This document shows, one piece after another, positions 12,142 through 23,806 of a stretch of 64,000 nt of DNA. The notes beneath the pieces are model-generated. The model was not told the origin of the DNA and did no database searches. It saw nothing but the letters and a program-made list of their open reading frames with translations. Origin of the DNA: Adineta vaga (lineage: Eukaryota; Rotifera); NCBI GenBank assembly GCA_021613535.1, contig CP075493.1, forward strand, positions 11,718,001-11,782,000. The letters are read 5' to 3'. A program made the position numbers and the translations under genes. How positions within the stretch are numbered: the stretch's first letter is position 1; the number at the start of each line of letters is the position of its first letter.

Positions 12142-12479
12142 GTCTTTATGAAAAAAGGTTCTTTTTGTCTGATATATATATATATCTCGAAGATAACACG
12201 CCTCTTGCATTTTTTTTCTTCATATTTTAACTAAAATGCATGTTAAGATAAAATAAAGTACCTCTCAACAACAAGGTAACTGTGTTCGTATAGATTTATC
12301 AAGATATCCACTCACAAACAACATATTTAGACGAAATAAAATGTCTTACACATAGAAAAAAAAGAATGGCTATATTTAGAGAACAATATTTATTAGAACA
12401 AGATATAAAATTAAATAAAAATTTGAATATAACTGACAGTATAACAAAAAAAAACATTTGAAAAAAACACATAAGAGTA
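12142..12479. promoter_or_regulatory. upstream region of the sialate O-acetylesterase gene
   Basis: About 340 bp between the SIAE ATG and the stop of the next minus-strand gene. A TATATATATATA tract at 12173-12184, some 35 bp upstream of the SIAE ATG, could be a TATA element or simply a microsatellite. Nothing else recognised. Confidence 0.4.
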
Positions 12480-12810
12480 TTACCAACCATTCTCCTTGCA
12501 CATACATATTAATGTATGAACGGGATGATATCCATTTTCAGAGCGAACAGGATGACGAACTAGTTTATGACGAAACATATGCTCAAGGTTGCAACTAGCA
12601 TTGTAACGTTTGGTAACATCATGACTATTACGTCGTTGATACCAATCACGGCAAGCACCACATTTTTGACATGGTTCACCACCACAACTAAGTTGGTTTT
12701 CACTGGATGGTGAAGTTGATCCAGATCCTATAGATGATATTGAATATAGTTTCGTTCAACATAATATTTCTTTGGTACTTACTTAATGATTGAACAAGCA
12801 TATAACTCAT
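12480..12810 (-). CDS. small Cys-rich protein of unknown function
   Basis: Two exons, 12810-12783 and 12727-12480, with a 55-bp intron (GTAAGT donor, CTATAG acceptor), encode 91 residues. The ORF is too short for ordinary ORF scans but the splice phase, intron size and stop are consistent. The first ~10 residues are MSYMLVQSL; the middle has a tight Cys cluster (CGGEPCQKCGACRDWY, residues 25-40), then RRNSHDVTKRYNASC and a His/Arg-rich tail ending LICMCKENGW. Seven Cys and several His could bind zinc. No signal peptide is obvious. No family recognised; it may be a real gene or the last two exons of a longer one. Confidence 0.5.
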
Positions 12811-13752
12811 TGTTTAATATTAGATGAATTAATAATAGTTATTATAGAGAACGAAGTCTTGAATATATAGATTAACTGTTACTTTTTGATGATTACTAAC
12901 GAAATGTTGCTGCTGTATATATACGCAACAGAACATCTATATTTGTACTTTTTTTGTTATTTCATAGTTAATGTCATGATTGACACGATAGTAGAAAGGT
13001 TTCTTTTCTCTATGTTTTTCCATTAGAAACCGCTAATACAAGATGATGAGTTGTCAAGCGGATTGACGTCAATTTGTTTTATTAAACGAATGTTTAGTGA
13101 TTCATGCTTGGCTAAAAATATCAAATCAAGTAACTGTGTATGCCCTCCTACGTTGTTAGAGCAACAGAATGAAAAAACTTTACAGCACATTATTTGTACA
13201 ACAAACATTGATTGTGAAGTTAATGTGAATAGAATGATTTCAAATGCATGAGCAATAACTTGTAAATGACATAAGGACAAATTAGAAATAGATGTTACTC
13301 TTAATCATCAAATATATAAATGTACTTTCAGTATAGGCATATGTGAATCGATTGTTCTAAAAGAACGATATTTTTCTCTCTCTAATGTTACAAACGCACT
13401 TGCATAATGAAGCAATTCATCGCTTCCAAAGAATATTAAATTAGAAAAAGAAAATGTTCAGTTATATATTCTAATTTGTAGACATGCTGTCAAATCGGTA
13501 CGGTTTGATGCATATGAAATGAAATAATATTCTAGGTTCTTTAATTTATCTACGTGCAAGAATTGCTTTATATTCTTTTTCTCTTTAACACAATTTTGCG
13601 TTATCTGTAATTGCTCAGGTGTCGTTCGTCTTGTGCAAAAAAAAAGGAGAATGTTAATTATTTCTAAGGTATTTGATTGATGGCCACATGCGTATTGTAT
13701 GCATTTTAATAATGAACAACGCAACAAAAAAAACCCAGAATAGTCATATAAA
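12811..13752. other. intergenic, no gene seen
   Basis: About 940 bp between the small Cys-rich gene and the LDLa/EGF/7TM receptor, which point away from each other. AT-rich; short overlapping ORFs on both strands (13023-13280, 13458-13772) show no family motif and look like chance. Promoters of both neighbours should lie here. Confidence 0.4.
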
Positions 13753-16700
13753 ATGGCATTGAACGTGAACATAATACGAATATATCGGCATCTTTTTACG
13801 ATTCTTATTCTTTGGTTGAATTCGTGTTTAAATGAACAATATTATTTGTATGACGATGATTGTTTGGATTTCAATGTAACAAATTATTTGTTATCCTCTG
13901 GAATGACTGATAGAGAACATCAAATTATTTCATTTTGCCGTCGTGATGAATTGGAATACGATCGATCGGTAGTGATAGAAAAACAAATTCCATCAGTAAC
14001 ATTTAATGAATTATACATGAAGAATATAAGCAGTTTGCAATTGTACAATTGGTCTGTACATATGGATTTAGTTGAAGAGTATCAGGCATTTTATGAGAAT
14101 AAAATGAAAAGTAAAAATCTTGAATCAAATATGTCGATAAGTAGCTGTTGGATTCAACAAAAGTTTGGTCAATACTGCCAATATTCTTTTGATACTCAGG
14201 TTAGTTCGCAAATTTTGAAATAGATGTCCTTATTGACGAAAAATTAATTATATAATCCTTCGACTCACCGCAACCACACTCTTACGTCTCTGATGTTTTC
14301 TCGCATAACTATAGTCATTAAAAAAACATCATCCTCATTAATAACGGAATCAAAATCTTCTTGAATTCTACCTTAAAAGTTAGTCTAAAATACATATAGT
14401 TATAAGATTGTTTCACAGACAAAATTTCTAAAATGATTTGAGAGTTTTATGAATTCTGCTGACATCGCTTTTTTCAATGGTGAACTTAAAATGAGGTTCG
14501 TCAAATAGTGATTTAGCAGTCAGTTTTACAAAATGTTACTTAGGCCAAATAATCATCGATATGTCATGATTAATTTTGATCAACGCAATGTATCATAGAA
14601 ACAGTATACAGATTAATTTATCGATCGCTCAAACTTTGGAAGAAAAACTATAATAACAATAGATTTAATCATATATGATATTTTAGAATTCGTTCGATAC
14701 AATCGCAAAAGATGTCCTCAAAGCGGCTTCTTCTCTTGAATCAAATGGTACTTGTTATGCTCATTTAAACTGCAAACGCAACAATTCTACGTGGTGTCTT
14801 GATTGGCGTGAGATATGTGATGGAAAAGCTGATTGCTGGCCTAATCATATTGATGAGCACTTTTGCGAACAACTTGAACAGAACGAATGTGCATCGAACG
14901 AATACCGATGTTTTGATGGTCAATGTATTCCTGAAATGTTTTTGTTAGATAAAACTTCTGCATCTGATTGTCTGGATAATTCAGATGAAGATTTCGTTAA
15001 TCATGCAATTTTAGTTTCCGATGTTTTCGTTACAGTGATCCAACATTTCGATGTTCGGAAACTAGATGTCAACATTGGAATACACAGTTTGAAAGTGATT
15101 GGTGTGGTCGTTGGTCATGCAAAGGCATTAAATGTCGTGACACTCTGCGCGTGCAATTCTACCGTGATTCACTACTACATACGGCTAATACTCACATAAA
15201 TGAAAAATGTTGGGCTACTATGATCTGTCTCACTCAAACGCCAAAGTATATTCCTCCGGTAAGTTGTTACTAGACCTAGCTTGCATTTTAGGAATTTCGT
15301 TCATATTTTTCAAAAAACAGATGCATGTCATGTTACTGTTACAAATTTAGTATACAAACCAAGTAAATAAAATAAACTGAATCATTCTTCCTTTTCAGTT
15401 GAAATTTGATACATATAACTAATCTCAATATCAGTAAAAATTCATATCAGAAAACAATATTTAATGCATCGATGTTCTCTCCCAAACAGGATTTCAGTCT
15501 TATACTTGTCTTTGTAGACTTCGTAACGTTTATATACTTATTTTTTTTGTAGAATGATCCATTGTATGCACATTTAACTAACGTTAGTTGTAATGCTTTC
15601 TGTTGGGAGCCAGATATCTCTTGTAGTCAAAGTTTAATTAAATTCTGCCCACCATTATTTGAATTTCCTGCCCAATCCATTGGTTGGAGTGATCTACACT
15701 TTGTATATTCATGGAATCGAACAGGTACATTTTCGACTGTACCGAATTACATTTGTTACAATGAACAGCGTTGTGCTTTCTCTCCGTCGAATATTCGTTT
15801 TACTAAAATAAGTGCACCGACAACTATCCTGTCCTGTGAACTTGCAAGTGCCACCAATTTCCAAGACTTTTGGTTACATCAAGTTCCAACTATTCGGACA
15901 CGTTTACAAAGGCAATGTTCCTTAGCGATAGTTATAAACGAGAATTACTGTTCACAGCCTACTCAATTCAGATGTGGTAATAAATGTCTTTCGAAACATC
16001 GTTTACGAGATAATTTAGCGGATTGTGTAGACCGTGCTGATGAAGTTAAATCTATTAATAGTTGTGCTTTAAAACATGCGCATCGCTGGGAATGCATATC
16101 GAATATGACAGGAAAACGAGAAATAAAATGTTTACCAATGACACATACATTACAAGGAGAAAGGGGTGAATGCAAAATCGAAGAAAAAATACCACATTTT
16201 CCTACTCTATGTGATGGACATATTCAACATACAGAAGTATTGAATGGGGAAGTTAAAACAGACGAAACCAATTGCGAAGCATGGCAATGTAACAATCAGT
16301 TACGAGATGTGATGGTGTTTGGAATTGTCCAGATGGAGCAGACGAAGCCGAATGTTTCCATGTGATTTGTCAAGGATTAGTGGGATATCCATGTTTATTA
16401 AGGCATACAGCCAAATATATATGCTTACCTTTTTCTAACGTCAGCGATGGTATAGTAGATTGTTTAGGTGCAACAGATGAGCAGCAAGCTTGTGAAAATA
16501 ATCGCTTACACGAAGGTAAATATCGATGTTTAACAAATGGTTCCAATGATATACAGTATGTAAATGAGTAAGTTTTTTATACGAAAGTATTCTTGAAGAT
16601 ACAGATCTATAGTAACTAAAAAAGCTTTATTCAATTTTTTTCTCAAAAAGAATTTTTATGATTATGAGAATGCACCTGAAATTGCAATAGAAAAGACCAG

Positions 16701-19517
16701 TGTATTATGTGTTAGGTCTTTTTTTTGTTTAACAGGACGAAAATGTGCATTGGTATTGAGCAGGTATATGGCGAAGAGAACGGTTGCCCAATACGAGATC
16801 CTAATCGGTTCGTTTTGAGTGTACAGCCTTCTGTGCAAGATTTATGTAGTTCCTATTGGGCATATGACCGTCGACTAACTGCACACAACCTTATATGTAG
16901 TTTGGATCGTCCTATGAAATCCCCTACGTGGTCACAGTTCAAAATACCACAGTTTTCACTTAGTAAATATAATGTTGTTTTTTATTATGCTCGAAATCAG
17001 CAAGTATCGTCTGTTATTTCAAAATCAGTATCTTCAATTGACGTAGTACAGCGAATTCCTCTGGTCATAAACAGCACCAGTCAACGAACGTCTCTTATTG
17101 CATTTCAATGTAATGGTGGAATACCAATCTATTCGGACAACGACATAAAATGTCTATGTCCACCATTTCTATATGGTGCTTATTGTGAAAATCAAAATCA
17201 ACGTATAAGTGTTACATTAAAAATTGGGGCACCGGAATGGAGAGTTCCATTCGTATTTGTTATATATCTATTTGATGAAACATATGGAATTGTGAATTCA
17301 TATAATAAATTAAGATTTGTATCAACTCGTGATTGTAACACGAAATTTAATTTCCATTTACTATATTCTTCTCGACCGAAATTATCCAATCGAATATATT
17401 CTGTACGAATTGATCTTTTTGAAATGATTACATTCAAATATCGTGGAAGTTGGTTATTTCCTATACTATTTCCATTTCTTCCAGTTTATCGATTACCAGT
17501 CTATGTAACGGTACCTTTTGTTAGTATTTCATCAACAATTGATTGTCCATTAAAATGTCATCCTGGTCATGGTCGATGCGTTTCATTTCTCAATACGAAT
17601 AAATACTTTTGTAAATGTCAAACAGGTTGGACTGGACTGAAGTGTGAAACTTCTTATGAATGTAACTGTTCTCCCGATTCTATTTGCTTTGGCACTTCGA
17701 ATAACAAATCTATATGTGTCTGTCCAGTACATAAATTTGGACGGCGATGTTATTTAAACAACACTCGATGTGAACAACCAGATGCAAAAAAGTGTCAAAA
17801 TGGTGGACAATGCATTCCAGGTGACATGCCCATTCATTCTGGTTCTACTACGACATGTGTATGTCCTCAGAGCTTTCATGGTGATACATGTCAATGGAAT
17901 GACACTCGAATTGATCTATCTATTGCTATGCCAAATAAGAAAGATTCAATCTTGGTACATTTTATCACTGCTAATATGCATATGAGGTTGCAACCTTATT
18001 TTCCTATATTAGAATGGAATCCACATGAACGTGCAACAACACTGAAAAAACTTCAATTCGATAAAAATACAGTTACTATTTATTGGCAGCATCCTTTTCA
18101 TCTTATTTTTGCCGAATATGATCAGAATCTGTACTTACTTTTTACTCAATTAACATACAAAGCATCAGTCCATCTGACTATTAGTCTTAAACCTCGTTTT
18201 CAGTGTCCATCCATTCGAAACTTAGTAAATAGTACTATCGTTAATTATCCACGTCTTCAACGAATTAAATATTATCATATTCCTTGTCAAGAGAAAACCA
18301 AACTAAAATGTTTTCATGATGAAGATCATTATATATGTCTGTGTACTGATGATCGTCGAGCAAATTGTTTTACATTTGATTATCATTCGACATTTTCTTG
18401 TCAACAATTATCTTATTGTGAAAATGGTGGTCAATGTTTTCAAAACAATGCGAAATGTCCTACAACTGCCATATGTGTTTGTCCGAAATGTTATTTAGGT
18501 ACACGTTGTCAATTATCAATTCGAGGTTTTAATCTTCCGCTTGATGTTATACTTGGATATGAAATTCGACCAAATATGTCATTCAAGAAACAATCATTAT
18601 CCGTACAAATTAGTGGAATCATTACAATTCTTATGTTCACTTTTGGAATCGTCAATGGAACTTTATCAATAAAGACATTTCAACAAAAAGAATTACAAAA
18701 AGTTGGGTCGGGTATTTATCTATTTATTGCTTCAATTATGTCTATTTCGACTATACTTATTTTTACAATAAAATATTTCTTAGTTGTTATAACACAAATA
18801 AGGATGATAACCAATCGTCAATTTTTATTTGGCCAATGTGTAACTATTGATTTTCTTTTAAAAATATCTTTACAAATTGGAGATTGGTTGTATGCTGCTG
18901 TAGCAAGTGAACGTCTGGTAGCAGTTATTAAAAATACTAATTTCAAGAAAAAACGTAGTTTAAAAATAGTTAAATGGGTTGTTTTGGCTATTCTTCTGAT
19001 AACAATAGGTAGTTCAATATCAGAATCACTTCATCGACAGCTAATTGATGATGAAGATGAAGAACGAATTTGGTGTATTGTACGGCAAACTAATTTTTTG
19101 AATTTATTTACTTCTATCACTACTGTGATGCATTTTGTTGGTCCATTTTTAATTAATATAATTTCAGCATTCGGAATTGTTTATATAAGAGCAAAACGTC
19201 GTTGGAATTTTCAAAAAGAGATATCTCTCAATCAACATATGCAAAATCAGTTTCGTCGACATAAATATTTAGTTATAAGTCCAATTGGATTAATTCTTTT
19301 AGCTTTGCCACGTATTATTCTTGCTTTTCAATTAGAATGTATGAAATCTGCTCATGAATCTGTAGTATTCTTTTTACTGGGATATTTTATTTCATTTTTA
19401 CCATCATTACTTCTCTTTATTATTTTCGTTCTACCATCGAGTATGTACAGAAAAGCATTCAAGAAAACTATAAGAACTTATCAATTAATTATTCGTCGTT
19501 GGTTTTATCACAACTAA
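13753..19517 (+). CDS. large LDLa/EGF-repeat 7-transmembrane receptor; two single-base frameshifts
   Basis: Exons 13753-14199, 14687-15258, 15553-16567, 16736-19517; introns 487, 294 and 168 bp. About 1,600 codons. A hydrophobic N-terminus acts as signal peptide. LDL-receptor class A modules follow (CLDWREICDGKADC, RCFDGQCIPE..DCLDNSDED, FRCGNKCLS, CDGVWNCPDGADEAEC). EGF modules lie in exon 4 (CHPGHGRCVSF..CKCQTGWTGLKC; CQNGGQCIPG..CVCPQSFHGDTC; CENGGQCFQ). The last ~330 residues hold seven hydrophobic segments, with ERLVAV after TM3. The frame breaks near 15019 (one C lost, TTTCC for TTTCCC) and near 16300 (one base lost in CAGT-TACGAG). The total coding length mod 3 fits exactly two one-base losses. 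A surface receptor architecture common in bdelloids; ligand unknown. Confidence 0.72.
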
Positions 19518-19617
19518 AAAATTACAGACAAAAAAGCACAGTTTTTTTTATTTGATATTGTGCGTATTGCTTTTGAGTTTGTGTTTTCATATTCTCGACT
19601 ATATGTACAAAAAATTT

Positions 19618-20376
19618 TTAAACTAATGGGTCTTTATCAGCATCTGGATGACAATTTTCGAGATGACTTTCTCGTGCTTCTAATGTTTGATATCCATAAG
19701 AACATGATAAACAATAAAGTTCATCTTTATGACGATCATCTGGATGACGTCTTTTGTTGAATGGAATCTTTGCTCCATAATCTAGATGAATATTTTTGAA
19801 TGTAGCGTCAAGATGATTATCTTGATCGTGTTCTTCTAAAGTATGATATGCTTGAAATTGTTTTGAACATCTTGGACATCGATAATCATCAAAGATAAGT
19901 TCTTTGTTGAGCATATGTGTTGGAATCTTTCGTTCTTCATTAAATTGTTGAAGTCGATGAATAATTGCTTTTACATCAATATCTGATCGATTTAATTTCA
20001 ATAAACGTAAGTGTTCGTGTTTATTCAGAACTTTCATTAAATCAGTAGCATAATTTGGTTGTTCATCACAGATAACATGTACACATAAATAATTTCGGAT
20101 TTCTCGATGCAATGTATTGAGTAAATCATTGACAGGATGTACACATTGTTGAAATTTTATTTGAGGAATCTCTCGTAAACTTGTCCATATGTCGTCTTCA
20201 ATGTAACGGGATTGATTGTAAAAAATAATCAATAGACAGTTTTTTGGAATTTGACAAAAATATTCAAAATGACGCAATAAATTTACTCGATTATCATCAC
20301 CATCGAACAGTGCAAGTTGATAATGAGATGTCATCTTGTAATGTGAATGATTCTCTCGTGAAAGTAAGAAATGCAT
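19618..20376 (-). CDS. C2H2 zinc-finger protein with PIN-like N-terminal domain, copy 1
   Basis: Single exon, up to 252 residues. Residues about 20-130 (LALFDGDDNRVNLLRHF, NCLLIIFYNQ, VHVICDEQPNYATDLMKVL) have acidic residues at strand ends like PIN/NYN-type nuclease folds; tentative. Two C2H2 fingers follow, CPRCSKQFQAYHTLEEHDQDNH and CLSCSYGYQTLEARESHLENCH split by about 35 residues, both C-x2-C-x12-H-x4-H. A TATATAAA on this strand at 20391-20398 would place transcription start near or inside the first codons, so Met15 (20334) may be the real start. Divergent from the family-R gene at 20824. The copy at 42730 differs at four residues. Confidence 0.68.
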   Translation of the reverse strand: MHFLLSRENHSHYKMTSHYQLALFDGDDNRVNLLRHFEYFCQIPKNCLLIIFYNQSRYIEDDIWTSLREIPQIKFQQCVHPVNDLLNTLHREIRNYLCVHVICDEQPNYATDLMKVLNKHEHLRLLKLNRSDIDVKAIIHRLQQFNEERKIPTHMLNKELIFDDYRCPRCSKQFQAYHTLEEHDQDNHLDATFKNIHLDYGAKIPFNKRRHPDDRHKDELYCLSCSYGYQTLEARESHLENCHPDADKDPLV

Positions 20377-20823
20377 CGATTCTTTGTGGCTTTATATACT
20401 CCTCTATTACCCACAACCAAAAATTCCCGATGACGCATTTAATATCGTTTTCGCTGATATTACCTTTTTTTCTTTCTTTCCACGAACCCTTGTCGACGTT
20501 GCACGAAGAAAATATTTTACAACAGAATACACTTTTGATCAACATGACTCAATAGAAGTGGCCACTTTATATAGATCAACTTTTTTTTCAAATATATCTG
20601 CGTCATTGACAGCAAATAAATGAAAAAGAAAATTGTCTTGATCCTACCAATAACTGAAATTTGAAGAGACAGAATATATCCGATAGATATCATTATACTA
20701 GTTTCATTTCCTTGTTCATTTAAGGAAATAAAAACGGTTGATTTTTTTTCATTTATAATAATTGATATGGAGAAGCTAGAAATGAAATAACAATCATTTG
20801 AAAGATATCCCATCGCAGTTGCT
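20377..20823. promoter_or_regulatory. divergent promoter region, copy 1
   Basis: 447 bp between the zinc-finger gene and the family-R gene, transcribed away from each other; kept almost unchanged in the second copy (43489-43935). Contains TATATAAA on the minus strand at 20391-20398. Short overlapping ORFs here are present in both copies only because the DNA is near-identical. Confidence 0.45.
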
Positions 20824-22443
20824 ATGTCGTTCATCAATATTTTGTTTATAGTTTTATCGATTCCTTCGATATTGATGTACACGAAAGTTTCGACAGATTA
20901 CGATCTTTATGGAATAAAAATTGCTCTAAATGATCGATTCTTGGTTAGTGCAGACAATCTCTTTCTAGTTTGGTACATCAGATTGTTTTCAATTAGCAAC
21001 ACTTCTAATTGTCTTCTTCTTTATAATTCAACAACCTGTGATTCTGTTTATAGTGTGGTTGTATCCACTTCGAATAATATGTCATTCATCTACAATTGTA
21101 TTGATTTTCAAGGAAATAATGTTGTTGGCTTATTTACTAGTAATGGTACATGTTCGTTTCATTTAGAAGATGAACGAATTGTCTCTAATTATTCAACTCA
21201 AGACAATTTTGTGATTGCAATTAATGGCGATGGCACAGGTGTATATGGTTTTGCTGATGATTTTATGTTATTCTATCAGTTATTCCCAACAGTAAATATG
21301 ACAGTTTGGCAAAATAATATGAGTATTTCTCCTCGAGCTGTCGATATTAGTTCGAATCAATATTATGCTGTTCTAGTGGGATATTGTCAATCATCTGGAA
21401 CAGTTGCAGTTGAATGTGGTTTTGTTGTTCAATTGAATGCATCCCTGACATGTCCATATAGTACAAGTATATTCAAAATCAATACTGCCGTCACATATTC
21501 ATGGACTGATTCACGTTCTGTTCGCCTAACTACTGAAAGTCGAACCTATACACCACAATCTGTTATGTCCGTCAGTATCAGTTGGCACACACAATGCGTA
21601 TTAATTGGTGTTCAATCACTTAATTCAGTATTTTTATATTCATTAAATGATACTCGTGCACCAATTAGTTTTCGTCAGACAGGAGCTGGTTTAATGGGTT
21701 ATGGAAAAAGTGTTGCATGGTTAGATAAAACTGGTCATAAAGCTGTCATTTTAGCTAATGCTTATTCTTATTCTAATTATCAATGGATATCATCATCAGT
21801 ACATGTCTATGATATTCAATCAGATGGTTTTAATGATTCAACAAAACCAGTTCTTATCTATCCGAATGGTCAACAAACTCTTCAAAATGCAATGGATCCA
21901 GCTTTTATTCGTATTATTTGTTCCCCCAGTGGTCACTTAGGTCTTTTGGATCGTCTTGGTAATGGTATTGCTATTCTTAGTGCATCTCCTAATTATTATG
22001 CGAATACAAACACAAGTGAATATGTTACAAGTTCTCTTCCTTGTAATCGTGGTACTAGTCGAGATTACGATGGAATTGAATTATGTTATCCTTATTTGGC
22101 AGAAGTAAATAATTGTTCTCATGAGTTCTATTGTCCATATGGTGCTGTTGGTGAAGTTGCTTATTCTTCATTTGAATCAATTGAACAAGATCAAGAATAT
22201 CCTGAATCACCTGAGAATATTGTTTTTGATGATATCCTTATGCAAAATGTATTCAGTTTCAATTTTAAATCGATTCATTGTTTGCTTGTATCACCCATTA
22301 CATGGGTGCTTGTCGTCATGATGATTGTTGGTATTGTAGTTGCTGGAATGGGAGTCTCGGAAATATTTTATCCTCACCACCATTCTATACGAAATCAAGC
22401 CAAACATATATTCAGGAAAATCGATCTGATCGGTGAAGGAGAG
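20824..22443 (+). pseudogene. family-R gene, copy 1: first exon only, cut off by a TIR element
   Basis: Open from ATG 20824 through 540 residues to GEGE at the exon end (22443), where GTATTT opens the intron as in copy 2. Signal peptide at residues 1-20, strand-rich ectodomain (DYDLYGIKIALNDRFLVSAD; GDGTGVYGFADDFMLF; RAVDISSNQYYAVLVGY), Cys-rich knob (CNRGTS..CYPYL..CSHEFYCPYGAVG) and a membrane segment (SPITWVLVVMMIVGIVVAGM). Ten bases into the intron the sequence meets TTAA and then the element at 22457; exons 2 and 3 of the gene never appear. Without splicing, the frame runs into the element and stops at 22488. The frame is intact where copy 2 is broken, so the two copies are damaged in different ways. 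Confidence 0.72.
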
Positions 22444-22456
22444 GTATTTTCATTAA

Positions 22457-23806
22457 GGCCTCCCCTCACAAAAAGTCAATTTTTTTGAAATTTTTCGAAA
22501 TTGAGATAAATACACAGGAAGATAGCCCGTCATCAGATCTTTCAGAAATTATATGATTTTTAATCAAAAACCGATTTTTTTAGTGAAAATTTTGATGATT
22601 TCCGTGATGGACTACACGAAAAACGTGTTTTTTCGTAAAAAAAAGAAATTTTGAAAATTTTGCGAGAAAAATAAATATTTTTAATAGAAAAAATATTTTG
22701 ACAAGCTTTGCTAATCGTCATAGATGAATCACGATTCAAAAAGTAAAAATAAAAGTAAAATTTACTAATGAAAAAGATCTTTATTTAGGTTCACAGAAAA
22801 CTTATGTTTAATAAAGTGTGAATTAGTCTTTTTCTTGCCATTTTCTTTTATCGTTTGGATTATAATACGCATATTCAATACAAAATTTTATAGAGTAACT
22901 AGTCGATAATAAGTAAAATATTAAAAAGCAGATAATTAGTCATAATAGTAAGATTTTAATTTTACTATTAGTCCTTTTACTACCGTATATCATCTCGCAA
23001 TAGATATAGAGCACGAAAACAAAGATGTCGTTATCAGAAGAGACGAAGTTCGTTGTTAAAACCATTACTAGTGTTGTAATTGTCTAAACATGATGTAATG
23101 TTTATTATGAGTATAATATATACTACAAAGATAATCTTGAAGGTGTGTGGCAGCGATGGTTTTGTGATGGAAAAAATCTCTTCATTTGAATCCTGTACAT
23201 AGATATATAACAGTTTGTAACTAATCTCTTTGAAAAAGCAAAAAAAAACACGCAAAAATTCAAAAATCTGAAAAAATTTCACTTCAAAAAATGTATTTCG
23301 CTTTTTCTCGATTTCTGTTTTTTTTATTTTATTTCCAAGATTTCTCGGTCCAGAGTCATCGGATACGTTTTTTGTTTTTTTTGTTGGATAGAGCATGTTC
23401 GAATTGAGGGCACTGCAGAGCCCTTTTTTTAATTAACCTTTTTTTTTTATTAAAGACGCAAGGATTTATGTGATTAGACACCCGGTTTTTCGAGGTCATT
23501 GAACTTATGATGTTTTTTTTCAACAAAAAAGTAAAACAAAAAAAAGGGCTCTGTAGTGCCCTCAATTCGAACATGCTCTATCCAACAAAAAAAACAAAAA
23601 ACGTATCCGATGACTCTGGACCGAGAAATCTTGGAAATAAAATGACCTAGTTTTTGACCTTGTTAGAGTCAGATCTCTGGAAAACCAGGTGATATCGAGC
23701 TGAAATTTTTACCACAGACTCCTCACTTCAGCCCTAACATATGCTGCAAGTTTCAGCTCATTTGAACTTTCCTAGATGAAGTTCGGTTTTTGAGGGGGGG
23801 GAGGCC
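22457..23806. mobile_element. 1.35-kb non-autonomous TIR element flanked by TTAA, with internal foldback
   Basis: Left end GGCCTCCCCTCA.AAAAAG, right end (reverse complement) GGCCTCCCCCCCCTCAAAAA, each bordered by TTAA (22453-22456 and 23807-23810). TTAA target duplication is the hallmark of piggyBac-type insertion, though these termini are not the usual CCC-TAG type and no transposase ORF is present. The interior is AT-rich with a large inverted repeat. Copy 2 of the duplication has an empty TTAA at the same intron position (45564-45567), which confirms the left junction; the right flank, however, is unrelated to the empty site. Confidence 0.75.
23326..23643. repeat. long inverted repeat (foldback) inside the TTAA element
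   Basis: The arm at about 23326-23430 (ATTTTATTTCCAAGATTTC ... GAGGGCACTGCAGAGCCC) is the reverse complement of the arm at about 23539-23643 with one visible mismatch (ctgcag versus ctgtag). Arms are about 104 bp with a spacer near 110 bp. Transcribed, it would form a long hairpin. The overlapping minus-strand ORFs here have no family signature. Confidence 0.88.

Larger units (their letters stand above)
19539..22456. repeat. segmental duplication, copy 1 (partner at 42651-45567)
   Basis: From CAGTTTTTTTTATTT at 19539 to the TTAA at 22453-22456 this block matches 42651-45567 base for base apart from scattered substitutions and a few indels; same orientation, offset about 23.11 kb. It carries the zinc-finger gene, the divergent promoter and the first exon of a family-R gene. 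Within the 759-bp zinc-finger ORF I count five substitutions. The right edge coincides with the insertion site of the TTAA-flanked element; the left edge lies 22 bp after the stop of the LDLa/EGF/7TM gene. Confidence 0.92.

Noticed and set aside
14200-14686. Separate small gene in the 487-bp first intron of the LDLa/EGF/7TM receptor
   Set aside because: The exon phases on both sides agree and no ORF of note lies within.
20244-20882. Overlapping ORFs in the divergent promoter, conserved between both copies
   Set aside because: They are conserved only because the whole block was recently duplicated; they lie on both strands and show no motif.
22457-23806. Protein-coding gene inside the TTAA element (minus-strand ORFs 23034-23396 and 23356-23574)
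   Set aside because: They lie on the inverted repeat and AT-rich DNA, with no transposase or other motif.
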